In this document: piece by piece, positions 1-7,363 of the stretch
How positions within the stretch are numbered: position 1 is the stretch's first letter
How the letters are laid out: each line of letters opens with the position of its first letter
DNA from: Bacillota bacterium
GTDB lineage: Bacteria > Bacillota > Clostridia > Clostridiales > Caloramatoraceae
Assembly (NCBI GenBank): GCA_023415335.1
Contig: JAEZLD010000092.1
Coordinates: 1 to 18,816, forward strand
DNA: 18,816 bases
Reading direction: 5' to 3'
Position numbers and translations under genes: made by a program
Notes under the pieces: model-generated
What the model saw: the letters and a program-made list of their open reading frames with translations, nothing else
Told to the model about the DNA's origin: nothing
The model's database searches: none

Positions 1-13
1 GGGAGGGAAACCT

Positions 14-1084
14 ATGGATTTACAGAAGAAGCTAAATGATCTGGCAGAAGAGTGGGGCTTTCACGGTACAGTCAGCGTTGCCAGGGAAGGGGTAGTTACT
101 GCACACGGAGCCTATGGTCTAGCAGATGAAGAGAACCATCTTCCATTTACTGAGGAAACCAATTGCTATATTGCATCTGTTACCAAGCAGTTTACAGCTG
201 TTTGCATAATGATGCTCTACGAGAAAAAACTGCTTGATATTGATGATAAGCTGGATAAGTATATACCTGAGTATAGCCATGCTGGGGAGGTTACACTAAG
301 GCAGCTGCTTAATATGCGCTCCGGTATTCCCCATGAGCTTCAGGTTATATACAACAGGGAAAAGACAAGACAGGAGGAGCTTGGATTATCTGATAGAGAT
401 TTTGAGATTTATTGTACAAAGGCCTGTGCACCTGAGAAGTGTTCCTTTAAGGATTTTCTTGAGATTGTTAACCCACTGCCACTTAACAGTACTCCGGGAA
501 CCAAATATGAGTACAGCGATACCAACTACATGTTTTTAGGAGAGGTTGTGGAACGCGTTGCTGGGCAGCCTTTAGGGAAATTTATGGAGGAATATATATT
601 TAAGTCTTTGGAAATGAATCATACCATCCTTGGGGCGGATTACTCTGAAGCTGTCAGCTATATGACCTATAAGGGTGAATACATATGCCTTGGACGTGCC
701 CACTTCAAAACAGGGGAAGGGTCTATTTGTACTACCGCCCTGGACCTTACGAAGTGGCTTAATGCAGTTGCATATGGAAGAATACTTAAAAAGTCCAGCT
801 GGGAGCAGATACTTAAGATTGTAGATGGATATGGCTTCGGATGGGAAAGGGCTGGAGAATGGTATATCCACAGTGGAAATGATTTGGGTTATTACTCTTA
901 CGTCTATGTTAATATAGAAAAGAAGCTGACTATAGCAATTATCAGCAATCATGAAATGCCCATTAGAGATGCTCTCTGCAATATGACCTTCCAGAGGAAT
1001 GTAAGAAGGGCTGTTTCTGCACAATACAGCAGCCTGGGGTTTAAGCCTACAGGTGAGATGCAAGGCGATGAAATGCAGCTTTAA
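14..1084 (+). CDS. Serine hydrolase of the class C beta-lactamase fold
   Basis: A 356-residue protein of the beta-lactamase/PBP4*/esterase superfamily (Pfam Beta-lactamase type). The catalytic Ser-x-x-Lys motif is SVTK at residues 55-58. The second motif is Tyr167-Ser-Asp, where true AmpC enzymes have Tyr-x-Asn, and the third is His286-Ser-Gly near the C-terminus. No signal peptide is seen, so it is probably cytosolic. The missing export signal and the variant second motif argue against a drug-inactivating beta-lactamase. A peptidase, esterase or amidase on a small substrate is more likely, but the substrate cannot be read from the sequence. A GGGAGGG ribosome binding site lies just upstream (1-7). 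The gene ends at a strong terminator, so it closes its transcription unit. Family assignment is confident; function is not. Confidence 0.88.
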   Translation: MDLQKKLNDLAEEWGFHGTVSVAREGVVTAHGAYGLADEENHLPFTEETNCYIASVTKQFTAVCIMMLYEKKLLDIDDKLDKYIPEYSHAGEVTLRQLLNMRSGIPHELQVIYNREKTRQEELGLSDRDFEIYCTKACAPEKCSFKDFLEIVNPLPLNSTPGTKYEYSDTNYMFLGEVVERVAGQPLGKFMEEYIFKSLEMNHTILGADYSEAVSYMTYKGEYICLGRAHFKTGEGSICTTALDLTKWLNAVAYGRILKKSSWEQILKIVDGYGFGWERAGEWYIHSGNDLGYYSYVYVNIEKKLTIAIISNHEMPIRDALCNMTFQRNVRRAVSAQYSSLGFKPTGEMQGDEMQL

Positions 1085-1166
1085 TAAATAAACAAAGCGG
1101 TTTTAAATACGCAGCTAAAATTTGCTGTGCCATGGAGTAGCATGGGAGATTCGTCTTAAAATGATT

Positions 1167-1210
1167 GAACTGCAGCTCTGAACATAAGAGAGCTGCAGTT
1201 CCTTTTATTA
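1167..1210 (+). terminator. Intrinsic terminator after the serine hydrolase
   Basis: A perfect 13-bp stem, GAACTGCAGCTCT at 1167-1179 with its complement at 1189-1201 and a 9-nt loop, is followed by a short T-rich tract (CTTTTATT). It lies about 80 bp past the stop codon and separates the serine hydrolase from the acetyltransferase unit. The rest of 1085-1363 holds only the candidate promoter listed next. Confidence 0.8.
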
Positions 1211-1260
1211 AGGCTGTTAGGACTGCATGCGAAGAAAAGAGTTACAAATCTTACAATATT

Positions 1261-1288
1261 TTGAAACATTATGATATTATTGTATATA
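1261..1288 (+). promoter_or_regulatory. Candidate sigma-A promoter for the double acetyltransferase
   Basis: TTGAAA at 1261-1266 and TATATA at 1283-1288 with a 16-bp spacer, in an AT-rich stretch about 75 bp before the start codon. The -10 is imperfect and the region is AT-rich enough that other pairings are possible, so the exact placement is uncertain. Confidence 0.4.
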
Positions 1289-1363
1289 TATGGATAAATA
1301 TCAGGCTATATCATGAGGAGAAAGAAGGATACAACTTATAACATTATAGGGTGGTGAATAACA

Positions 1364-2308
1364 ATGGAATATAGAGTCATAAATATTCAGGAGATTAATA
1401 CAGAGCTTTTTAAAGGCTTTAATCGCCGCCAGGAGGTTCATAGGTGCTGGAGAAGAGTAAACGGCTGCTGGACAATAAAGGACGTTTCATTTGTTGACCA
1501 GTGGGGTGAGAAGGAATATGAGGAACTTGTAAGATGCCTGAGAAACACCATAAGCACAGGAGGTGTAGTGTATGGGGCCTTTGAGGGCAATATACTGAAG
1601 GGCTTTGCTTCAGTGGAGAGAGAGGCCTTTGGAAGCACTAGACAATATCTTGACTTAACAAGCCTACATGTATCTGAGGAGCAGCGGGGCAAGGGAATCG
1701 GCAGGCAGCTTTTTAGTATAGCAGCAGAGTGGGCAAAGGAACATGGAGGAAGAAAGCTTTATATATCAGCCCACTCATCTTTGGAAACCCAGGCCTTTTA
1801 TCATGCTGTAGGATGCTGTGAGGCTAAGGAGCACAGCAGGGAGCATGTGGAGAAGGAGCCCTGGGATTGCCAGCTGGAGTATGCTTTATACCCTGAGGAG
1901 TGCAGTATCAGTTACAGGGAGATAGACTCCTCTTTTGTAAACCAGGTAAAGGAGATATATAAAAGAGAGTCCTGGAACTCTTATCTTAAGGATGACGCAA
2001 AGCTAATAAGAGCATTTGACAATTCGCTTTATATATCAGGTGCCTTTGATGGAGATAGGCTTGTAGGGCTTATAAGATGCGTTGGAGATGGGGAGCATGT
2101 ACTTGTGGTGCAGGATTTGATTGTGGATTCTCCCTACCAGAAGAGAGGTATAGGGAGCAGGCTTTTTAAGGATGCCATGGATAAGTATTCACAGGCACGT
2201 ATGTTTATGGCTATAACAGATATGGAGGATAAGGTGGACAATAGGTTTTACCAGTCCTTTGGACTTGTTAAGGTAAAGGAGAGGAGCATGGTGTGCTATA
2301 TAAGGTAA
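1364..2308 (+). CDS. Tandem GNAT acetyltransferase (two GNAT domains)
   Basis: A 314-residue protein with two acetyl-CoA-dependent N-acetyltransferase domains in series. The acetyl-CoA pyrophosphate-binding loop appears twice: RGKGIG at residues 108-113 and QKRGIG at 259-264, each followed by an amphipathic helix. The N-terminal half (about 1-170) resembles GNATs fused to a leader region, and the C-terminal half (about 180-314) is a compact single domain ending in a typical Gly-Phe-Leu-Val strand. Single GNATs are about 150-180 residues, so the length fits a fusion. The substrate (amine, peptide or antibiotic) cannot be deduced. A GGTGG-like ribosome binding site sits 5-10 bases before the ATG. 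The next gene starts 91 bp later with no clear terminator between, so co-transcription is possible. Confidence 0.85.
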   Translation: MEYRVINIQEINTELFKGFNRRQEVHRCWRRVNGCWTIKDVSFVDQWGEKEYEELVRCLRNTISTGGVVYGAFEGNILKGFASVEREAFGSTRQYLDLTSLHVSEEQRGKGIGRQLFSIAAEWAKEHGGRKLYISAHSSLETQAFYHAVGCCEAKEHSREHVEKEPWDCQLEYALYPEECSISYREIDSSFVNQVKEIYKRESWNSYLKDDAKLIRAFDNSLYISGAFDGDRLVGLIRCVGDGEHVLVVQDLIVDSPYQKRGIGSRLFKDAMDKYSQARMFMAITDMEDKVDNRFYQSFGLVKVKERSMVCYIR

Positions 2309-2399
2309 TAGAGAAATGGTGTGAAGGACTGTTTAGCAACATATAGACTGTTCATTTTATAATCTATTGCTTACAGGATTTTAATGGAGGGTGGTAGCT

Positions 2400-3527
2400 A
2401 TGAGGGCAATAGTACTTACCTGCAACACAGGTCAGGGGCATAATTCGGCAGGCAGGGCAATAAGGCTTGAACTTAACAGCCATGATGTAGAATGTGAAAC
2501 AGCAGATGCGCTTTCCTTTTTAGGAGAGCGCGTGTCAGGGGTAATTGCAGGGACCTTTGTGAATATTGCTGTAAAGACTCCAAATATCTTCGGGCTTATG
2601 TACCAGGCAGGGGAGAAGCTTAGCAAAGAGCTTCCAGAGAAAATAAAGTCCCCTGTTTATCGTGCCAATACTTTGTATGCAGAAAACCTTTACCGTTATC
2701 TTGAGGAAAATCAAATAGATGCGGCTATATGTCCCCACCTTTTCCCGGCGGAGGCTTTAACCTATATTAAGCGTAAGAAAAAGCTTAAGACAAAATGCTA
2801 TTTTATTTCAACAGACTACACCTGTATACCCTTTCTTGAGGAAACAGATATGGATGTGGTTTTCATACCCCATAGGGATTTAAGGAGGGAGTTCATTACA
2901 AGAGGCGTACCGGGCGAATGCATAGTCGATACAGGAGTGCCTGTACTTAACAAATTCTCCGGCGCTACTCCTAAAAATATTGCCCGAAGCATGCTGGGTA
3001 TACCTCAAAACATCCCTGCATTTTTAGTTATGACAGGAGGAGAGGGCTGTGGAAATGCCCAGGACCTTACCGAGGAGATACTGAACAGAATTGAGGAGGA
3101 TACCAGGGTGGTGGTAATGCCAGGCAGGAATACCCAGCTCAAAAATGAGCTGCTTTTCAGATTCGGGGATGATAAAAGGGTTATGGTTATTGGATTTACA
3201 GACAGTGTGGAGCTGTATATGGATGCCTGTGATGTGCTGCTTACAAAGCCGGGAGGAATATCCAGTACCGAGGCAGCAGTGAAGGGGATACCTATGATCC
3301 ACACATCACCTATTCCTGGCTGCGAGACCATCAATGCCCGGTTCTTTTCTGAGAGGGGCATGTCAATACTGGCACCTGATGAGGAGAGTGCAGCAGAGAG
3401 TGCGATTAGGCTATCAAAGGATGGCCCCCAGAAAAGGCGTATGCTTGAAGCCCAGGCACAGTATATTAATAAGGCTGCAGCAGAGGATATATGTAAAAGG
3501 ATTATACAGGATGCAACTAATATATGA
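2400..3527 (+). CDS. MGDG synthase/UgtP-family glycosyltransferase
   Basis: A GT28-family glycosyltransferase resembling processive diacylglycerol glucosyltransferases and plant MGDG synthase, which transfer a hexose from a UDP-sugar to diacylglycerol at the inner membrane face. The N-terminal acceptor domain begins TCNTGQGHNSAGRAI, the family's glycine/histidine signature. The C-terminal donor domain carries TKPGGISSTEA followed by a conserved Pro-Gly-x-Glu-x-x-Asn-Ala-x-Phe stretch (PGCETINARFF), typical of UgtP. From ATG 2400 it is 375 residues. I prefer this start over the in-frame GTG at 2391 because GGAGG at 2386-2390 gives a 9-base spacing to the ATG and none to the GTG. Likely role: glycolipid synthesis. 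Related family members act on other lipids, so the exact acceptor is uncertain. Confidence 0.82.
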   Translation: MRAIVLTCNTGQGHNSAGRAIRLELNSHDVECETADALSFLGERVSGVIAGTFVNIAVKTPNIFGLMYQAGEKLSKELPEKIKSPVYRANTLYAENLYRYLEENQIDAAICPHLFPAEALTYIKRKKKLKTKCYFISTDYTCIPFLEETDMDVVFIPHRDLRREFITRGVPGECIVDTGVPVLNKFSGATPKNIARSMLGIPQNIPAFLVMTGGEGCGNAQDLTEEILNRIEEDTRVVVMPGRNTQLKNELLFRFGDDKRVMVIGFTDSVELYMDACDVLLTKPGGISSTEAAVKGIPMIHTSPIPGCETINARFFSERGMSILAPDEESAAESAIRLSKDGPQKRRMLEAQAQYINKAAAEDICKRIIQDATNI

Positions 3528-3617
3528 GCAAAATCAGGGGGAAGGTCTTGTGCTGCCTGCAGATGATTAAAGACCATAGAGCAGTACACAAAAAGCATAA
3601 AAAAATATCAGTTCCTA

Positions 3618-3646
3618 TTGACAGAAAAGTCCAGAAAATATAAAAT
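3618..3646 (+). promoter_or_regulatory. Sigma-A promoter of pyrG
   Basis: A perfect -35 box TTGACA (3618-3623), a 17-bp spacer, and TAAAAT (3641-3646, five of six consensus bases) predict transcription starting near 3652-3655. This leaves an untranslated leader of about 205 nt before the CTP synthase start. The whole gene-free stretch 3528-3858 is accounted for by this promoter, the attenuator, and the repeats and hairpins listed next. Confidence 0.75.
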
Positions 3647-3702
3647 ATTAATATAAAAATTGTTTTTAAATAACGATGATTTGAAAGACGTTCATCGGTG
3701 TC

Positions 3703-3759
3703 AAGGGGCCTCTAACCCCTTTTAAGGCATCGAGAGGATGTCTTATTTTTTTTATTTTT
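3703..3759 (+). terminator. Leader attenuator upstream of pyrG
   Basis: Two consecutive hairpins lie in the pyrG leader. The first is AAGGGG (3703-3708) with CCCCTT (3716-3721) and a 7-nt loop. The second is AAGGCATC (3724-3731) with GATGTCTT (3737-3744, one G-U pair) around a GAGAG loop, followed by TTTTTTTTATTTTTT. The second is a textbook intrinsic terminator located between the promoter and pyrG, so it should act as an attenuator. In Bacillus subtilis and relatives, pyrG attenuation depends on CTP-sensitive addition of extra G residues at a GGG start. Here the GGGG run is about 50 nt downstream of the apparent start, so that exact mechanism is not supported as read. Confidence 0.75.
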
Positions 3760-3771
3760 TGAAAAAATAAC

Positions 3772-3820
3772 TGGCATTGCTTAAAGAGTAATGGCATTGC
3801 CTAAGAAAAAGGCTTGCCAT
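3772..3820 (+). repeat. Short direct repeats and alternative hairpins in the pyrG leader
   Basis: TGGCATTGCTTA (3772-3783) is repeated with one change as TGGCATTGCCTA (3792-3803), a 20-nt period. Both copies can pair with TTGCCAT at 3814-3820. The second copy makes the stronger hairpin (ATGGCA 3791-3796 with TGCCAT 3815-3820, plus GCC/GGC inside). The two pairings are mutually exclusive and lie between the attenuator and the pyrG ribosome binding site (AGGAGGAG at 3846-3853). No U-tract follows, so this is not a terminator. A role in message folding or translation is possible but unproven. Confidence 0.5.
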
Positions 3821-3858
3821 AACAATATAACCACATGTAGAAATAGGAGGAGAATGGT

Positions 3859-5466
3859 ATGACAAAGTATATTTTCGTTACCGGAGGAGTTGTTTCAGGA
3901 TTAGGAAAGGGGATAACCGCAGCATCCTTAGGAAGGCTGCTGAAGGCAAGAGGACTTAAGGTGGCAGCCCAGAAGCTGGACCCATATATAAACGTTGACC
4001 CGGGAACCATGAGCCCATACCAGCACGGAGAGGTATATGTAACCGAGGATGGGGCAGAAACTGACCTTGATTTAGGCCATTATGAGCGTTTTATAGATGA
4101 AGACTTAAACAAGTATTCAAACCTGACTACGGGAAAGGTATACTGGAATGTTTTAAACAAGGAGCGCAGGGGAGAGTATCTTGGAGAAACAGTACAGGTA
4201 ATTCCCCATATAACCAATGAAATAAAGGAATTCATATACAGCGTGGGAAGAAAGACTCATGCAGATGTGGTAATAACTGAAATAGGGGGCACCACGGGAG
4301 ATATAGAAAGCCAGCCATTTCTGGAGGCTATACGTCAGGTAGGCTCTGAGGTAGGCAGGGAGAATGCCCTATATATTCATGTAACGCTGGTCCCTTTCCT
4401 CAGAGGTTCGGATGAGCATAAGACAAAGCCAACACAGCATTCTGTAAAGGAGCTTCAGGGTATGGGAATTGCACCTGACATAATAGTTCTACGGTGTGAT
4501 GAGCCATTAGAGGAGAACATATTCAAGAAGATTGCTTTATTCTGTAATGTAAAGCAGGACTGTGTTATAGAGAATATGACTATACCGGTACTTTATGAGG
4601 CACCAATAATGCTGGAAAAGAACCATTTCTCAGATATAGTATGCAGGGAGCTTGGAATAAATGCAGGGGAGCCCGATCTGTCTGACTGGATGGCTATGCT
4701 GGAGAATATTAAGCATAGGGACAAGAAGGTTACAATAGCGCTGGTAGGAAAATATGTACAGCTTCATGACGCATATCTATCAGTGGCAGAGGCACTGTGC
4801 CATGCAGGCTATGTGTATGGAGCCAGGGTTCATATAGAATGGATTGACAGCGAAAAAATAAACAAAGACAACATATCTGAAATACTGGGAGGCTGTGATG
4901 GACTGCTGATTCCGGGGGGCTTTGGGAATCGTGGGATAGAAGGAAAAATTGAAGCTGCCAGATATGCCAGGGAAAATAACATCCCTTACCTTGGAATATG
5001 CCTGGGCATGCAGATAGCCGTTATAGACTTTGCCCGTAATGTATGTGGAATTAAGGACGCCAATTCCGGAGAGTTTGATGAGGCATCAAGCAATAAGGTA
5101 ATAGACTTTATGCCTGATCAGAACGAGCATATAAACAAGGGGGGAACTCTTAGGCTTGGGGCATATCCATGTGCCATCAAGGAGGGAACAAGGATGGCAG
5201 AGTGCTATGGGAAAAGTGAAATAAGCGAGCGCCACCGTCATCGTTATGAATTCAACAATGATTACAGGGACATGTTCATAAGGGCAGGGCTGGTTATAAG
5301 CGGGACCTCACCTGATGGACGTATTGTAGAAACGGTTGAGATGCCGCGGAATGACTTCTTTGTGGGGGTTCAGTTCCATCCAGAGTTTAAGAGCCGTCCA
5401 AACAAAGCCCATCCTCTTTTTAAGGGACTTATCAGGTCCGCACTGAAAAGGTACGAGAGCAGATAG
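3859..5466 (+). CDS. pyrG: CTP synthase (glutamine-hydrolysing)
   Basis: Makes CTP from UTP using ATP and ammonia released from glutamine, the last step of de novo pyrimidine nucleotide synthesis, in the cytosol. At 535 residues it is full length for the family. The N-terminal synthase domain shows GGVVSGLGKGI (residues 9-19), QKLDPYINVDPGT (38-50) and GGTTGDIES (about 143-151). The C-terminal class I glutamine amidotransferase domain shows GGFGNRG, the nucleophile Cys381 in LGICLGMQ, and His507/Glu509 in FHPEF. The start ATG follows AGGAGGAG by 5 bases. The gene stands alone behind its own promoter and attenuator, which suggests nucleotide-sensitive expression. Identification is very secure. 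Confidence 0.99.
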   Translation: MTKYIFVTGGVVSGLGKGITAASLGRLLKARGLKVAAQKLDPYINVDPGTMSPYQHGEVYVTEDGAETDLDLGHYERFIDEDLNKYSNLTTGKVYWNVLNKERRGEYLGETVQVIPHITNEIKEFIYSVGRKTHADVVITEIGGTTGDIESQPFLEAIRQVGSEVGRENALYIHVTLVPFLRGSDEHKTKPTQHSVKELQGMGIAPDIIVLRCDEPLEENIFKKIALFCNVKQDCVIENMTIPVLYEAPIMLEKNHFSDIVCRELGINAGEPDLSDWMAMLENIKHRDKKVTIALVGKYVQLHDAYLSVAEALCHAGYVYGARVHIEWIDSEKINKDNISEILGGCDGLLIPGGFGNRGIEGKIEAARYARENNIPYLGICLGMQIAVIDFARNVCGIKDANSGEFDEASSNKVIDFMPDQNEHINKGGTLRLGAYPCAIKEGTRMAECYGKSEISERHRHRYEFNNDYRDMFIRAGLVISGTSPDGRIVETVEMPRNDFFVGVQFHPEFKSRPNKAHPLFKGLIRSALKRYESR

Positions 5467-5484
5467 TTATAAAATGGGTATATT

Positions 5485-5509
5485 TTGTAAAATTACAAGA
5501 ATTGTAATT
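5485..5509. promoter_or_regulatory. TTGTAA/TTACAA palindromic cluster, operator-like
   Basis: Three arms alternate: TTGTAA (5485-5490), TTACAA (5493-5498) and TTGTAA (5502-5507). The right pair makes a perfect 8-bp inverted repeat, AATTACAA-GAA-TTGTAATT (5491-5509). It lies 19 bp past pyrG and about 80 bp before the WYL regulator. It could be an autoregulatory operator or part of a weak pyrG terminator (ATTTCTT follows). The AT-only composition lowers confidence. Confidence 0.4.
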
Positions 5510-5589
5510 ATTTCTTGCAGGAATCCTTCATGATTCGTAGAAGTTATTAGGATGAATATGTAGAAATAAAAGCTAGTAGGGGGGATATT

Positions 5590-6579
5590 ATGCCGGATAC
5601 ACCACAGATAGAGAGGCAGCTGTATATTCTGCAGCTTCTATCCAAAAACCGTATGGGCTTTACCAGCGATGAAATAAGGTCAAGGCTTATGAGGATGGGT
5701 GTAGAGGTGAGCAGGAAAACCATAGACAGGGATATAGATAACCTATCCATGGATTTTGGTATTTATGAGGAGACAAGGAATAACAAAACCTATTATATGG
5801 CAGATAAAATAAATATAAATGATTTAGTCTTTGATTTGTCAGAGCTGTTATCTCTTTATTTTATTAGAGAGCTGCTAAAAGCATATAAGGGTATAGATGT
5901 AGGCAGGACGGCCCACGAGCTTATGGAAAGGATTATATCCTCTGTGCCAAGGATAAACAAGGAACACATAAATGCATTAGGAGACATGGTTAAGGTAAGC
6001 CTTCCTGATGTCATAGAAGAGAAGGAGCTTAAATCTTACGTATTGGACAAAATAGAAGACGGCATAAGTAACTTTAAAAGCATAGATATAAAATACCACT
6101 CCTTTAATAAAAACGAGATAACAGAAAGAAGGGTAGACCCTTACCTTGTGGAAATAGATGAGGGCTGCTATCATCTTATAGGCTATTGCCATCTGAGAAA
6201 CAGCATCAGGGATTTCAGGATCTCCAGAATCAAGGCTATTTCCTTAACAGATGACTCATTTAAGAAACCAGAGAACTTCTATGAAAGCTATAAGCATACT
6301 AAGTTTGACAAGCTGTCGGGAAGTAAGAGGGTTACTGTAAGGGTAAGGTTCACAGGCTACGCAGCTAGATATGTGAGGGAATATGAAAAGAGAAAGGCTG
6401 ATAAAATCATTGAAAATGACGATGGCAGCGTAATCTTTATCAGGGAAACCTACATTACCGATGATATATCCAAGTGGGTACTGGGCTATGGGGATGAGGT
6501 AGAGGTTTTGGAGCCTGCTGAGCTTAAGGAAATGATAAAGGAAACCGTTGAGAATATGTATCGCAAATATTTAGAGTAA
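5590..6579 (+). CDS. HTH-WYL domain transcriptional regulator
   Basis: A 329-residue YafY/DeoR-like regulator. Residues about 5-65 form a winged helix-turn-helix (RQLYILQLL...TSDEI...VSRKTIDRDIDNL). Residues about 165-235 form a WYL ligand-sensing domain, recognisable from the VDPYLVEID...YHLIGYCHLR...DFRISRI pattern, although the namesake Trp-Tyr-Leu is replaced by Tyr-His-Leu. The C-terminal 80 residues match the WYL C-terminal extension. Such proteins sense small ligands or nucleic acid and control nearby or distant genes; the target here is unknown. A GGGGGG-type ribosome binding site (5579-5584) precedes the ATG. A palindromic cluster upstream may be its own operator. It ends convergently with a nitroreductase. 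Confidence 0.88.
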   Translation: MPDTPQIERQLYILQLLSKNRMGFTSDEIRSRLMRMGVEVSRKTIDRDIDNLSMDFGIYEETRNNKTYYMADKININDLVFDLSELLSLYFIRELLKAYKGIDVGRTAHELMERIISSVPRINKEHINALGDMVKVSLPDVIEEKELKSYVLDKIEDGISNFKSIDIKYHSFNKNEITERRVDPYLVEIDEGCYHLIGYCHLRNSIRDFRISRIKAISLTDDSFKKPENFYESYKHTKFDKLSGSKRVTVRVRFTGYAARYVREYEKRKADKIIENDDGSVIFIRETYITDDISKWVLGYGDEVEVLEPAELKEMIKETVENMYRKYLE

Positions 6580-6580
6580 T

Positions 6581-6623
6581 AAAAATTCCCCACCAGATGT
6601 ATTAAGGCTGATGGGGAATTTTT
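6581..6623. terminator. Bidirectional terminator between regulator and nitroreductase
   Basis: AAAAATTCCCCA (6581-6592) and TGGGGAATTTTT (6612-6623) form a perfect 12-bp stem with A and T tracts at both ends, and a further CAG/CTG pairing inside the loop. It lies between convergent genes and can stop transcription from both sides. Confidence 0.9.
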
Positions 6624-6631
6624 CGCACTTG

Positions 6632-7231
6632 TTATTTAAATATCTTAAGTCTGGTATCTAAGCTTTGGTGCTGCTTTTCCCCTGGAAGGGCTACAGGCTT
6701 TCCAAATGGCATCTGGGCATTCAGGAGCCAGCTATCAGGCAGGTTCCATTCCTTAATTACTTGATTCTGTATAAGCTCGTTGTAATGTTGCAGAGATGCT
6801 CCCATTCCTTCCTGTTCCAGGGCAGTCCATACTATGAATTCGTGTATGGCCGCAGTCTGAAGTGACCACTTAGGGAAGTTGGCAGCATACAGTGAGTATT
6901 TCTGTGAAAGCTCTTCCACAACCTTCTGGTCCTCAAAGAACAGTACGGTTCCATAGGAGTTTTTAAATCCCAGGAGCTTTGATTCGGTTGTTGGATACTG
7001 CTCCTTTGAAAGTATGTTTTTCATTACCTCCAACAGCATGTTCCAGAATCTGTCGTGGTTTTCTCCCAGCAGCAGAACCATCCTGGTGGATTGGGAGTTC
7101 ATAGAGGAAGGTGCATGCAGCAGTGCTGCCTCCAGTATTTCCTGTATCCTTTCATCGGATATTGTGCTTTCTCTGCTTAAAGCATAATAGGATCTTCTAT
7201 CTTTAATTGCATTAATAAAACTTTTTTCCAT
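6632..7231 (-). CDS. Nitroreductase family oxidoreductase
   Basis: A 199-residue FMN-dependent nitroreductase-like protein of the short subgroup related to yeast Hbn1/Frm2 and streptococcal/clostridial homologues. The N-terminus INAIKDRRSYYAL carries the Arg-Arg-Ser phosphate-binding signature (residues 12-14), followed by IQEILEAALLHAPSSMNSQSTR, the conserved Ala-Pro-Ser-x-x-Asn-x-Gln segment of the flavin site. The C-terminal MPFGKPVALPGEKQ matches the family's Phe-Gly-x-Pro end motif. Probable role: reduction of nitro compounds, quinones or lipid peroxide products using NAD(P)H. The ATG follows AGGAGAG. Its promoter contains palindromes that suggest repressor control. The physiological substrate cannot be inferred. 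Confidence 0.9.
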   Translation of the reverse strand: MEKSFINAIKDRRSYYALSRESTISDERIQEILEAALLHAPSSMNSQSTRMVLLLGENHDRFWNMLLEVMKNILSKEQYPTTESKLLGFKNSYGTVLFFEDQKVVEELSQKYSLYAANFPKWSLQTAAIHEFIVWTALEQEGMGASLQHYNELIQNQVIKEWNLPDSWLLNAQMPFGKPVALPGEKQHQSLDTRLKIFK

Positions 7232-7273
7232 ATTGACTCTCCTAAAAAATAATGCTTATTCCAGTTATTAACT

Positions 7274-7317
7274 ATAACTGTTATCTTTATTATATAACCA
7301 ATATTCTGAATATTCAA
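7274..7317 (-). promoter_or_regulatory. Nitroreductase promoter with two palindromic operator candidates
   Basis: Reading the minus strand, TTGAAT (7312-7317) and TATAAT (7289-7294) are separated by 17 bp. A perfect 7-1-7 palindrome AATATTC-T-GAATATT (7300-7314) fills the spacer. A second perfect palindrome ATAAC-T-GTTAT (7274-7284) covers the predicted start of transcription. This is the arrangement expected for a repressor that blocks RNA polymerase. The two palindromes differ in sequence, so one or two regulators may act. Confidence 0.6.
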
Positions 7318-7363
7318 TATGGAAACAGCTAGTTTACAAAGAATTAATATCTGTTAACTATTA

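Noticed and set aside
14..1084. AmpC-type antibiotic resistance beta-lactamase
   Set aside because: No signal peptide and the second motif is Tyr-Ser-Asp instead of Tyr-x-Asn; the fold is shared by many esterases and peptidases.
3005..3598. Long antisense open frame opposite the glycosyltransferase gene
   Set aside because: It lies opposite a well-recognised gene, lacks a ribosome binding site and family motifs; a by-product of codon bias, like the other antisense frames in the window.
3724..3744. PyrR-binding element in the pyrG leader (the GAGAGG in the terminator loop resembles the PyrR hairpin)
   Set aside because: Flanking bases do not match the PyrR consensus, and pyrG is not normally under PyrR control.
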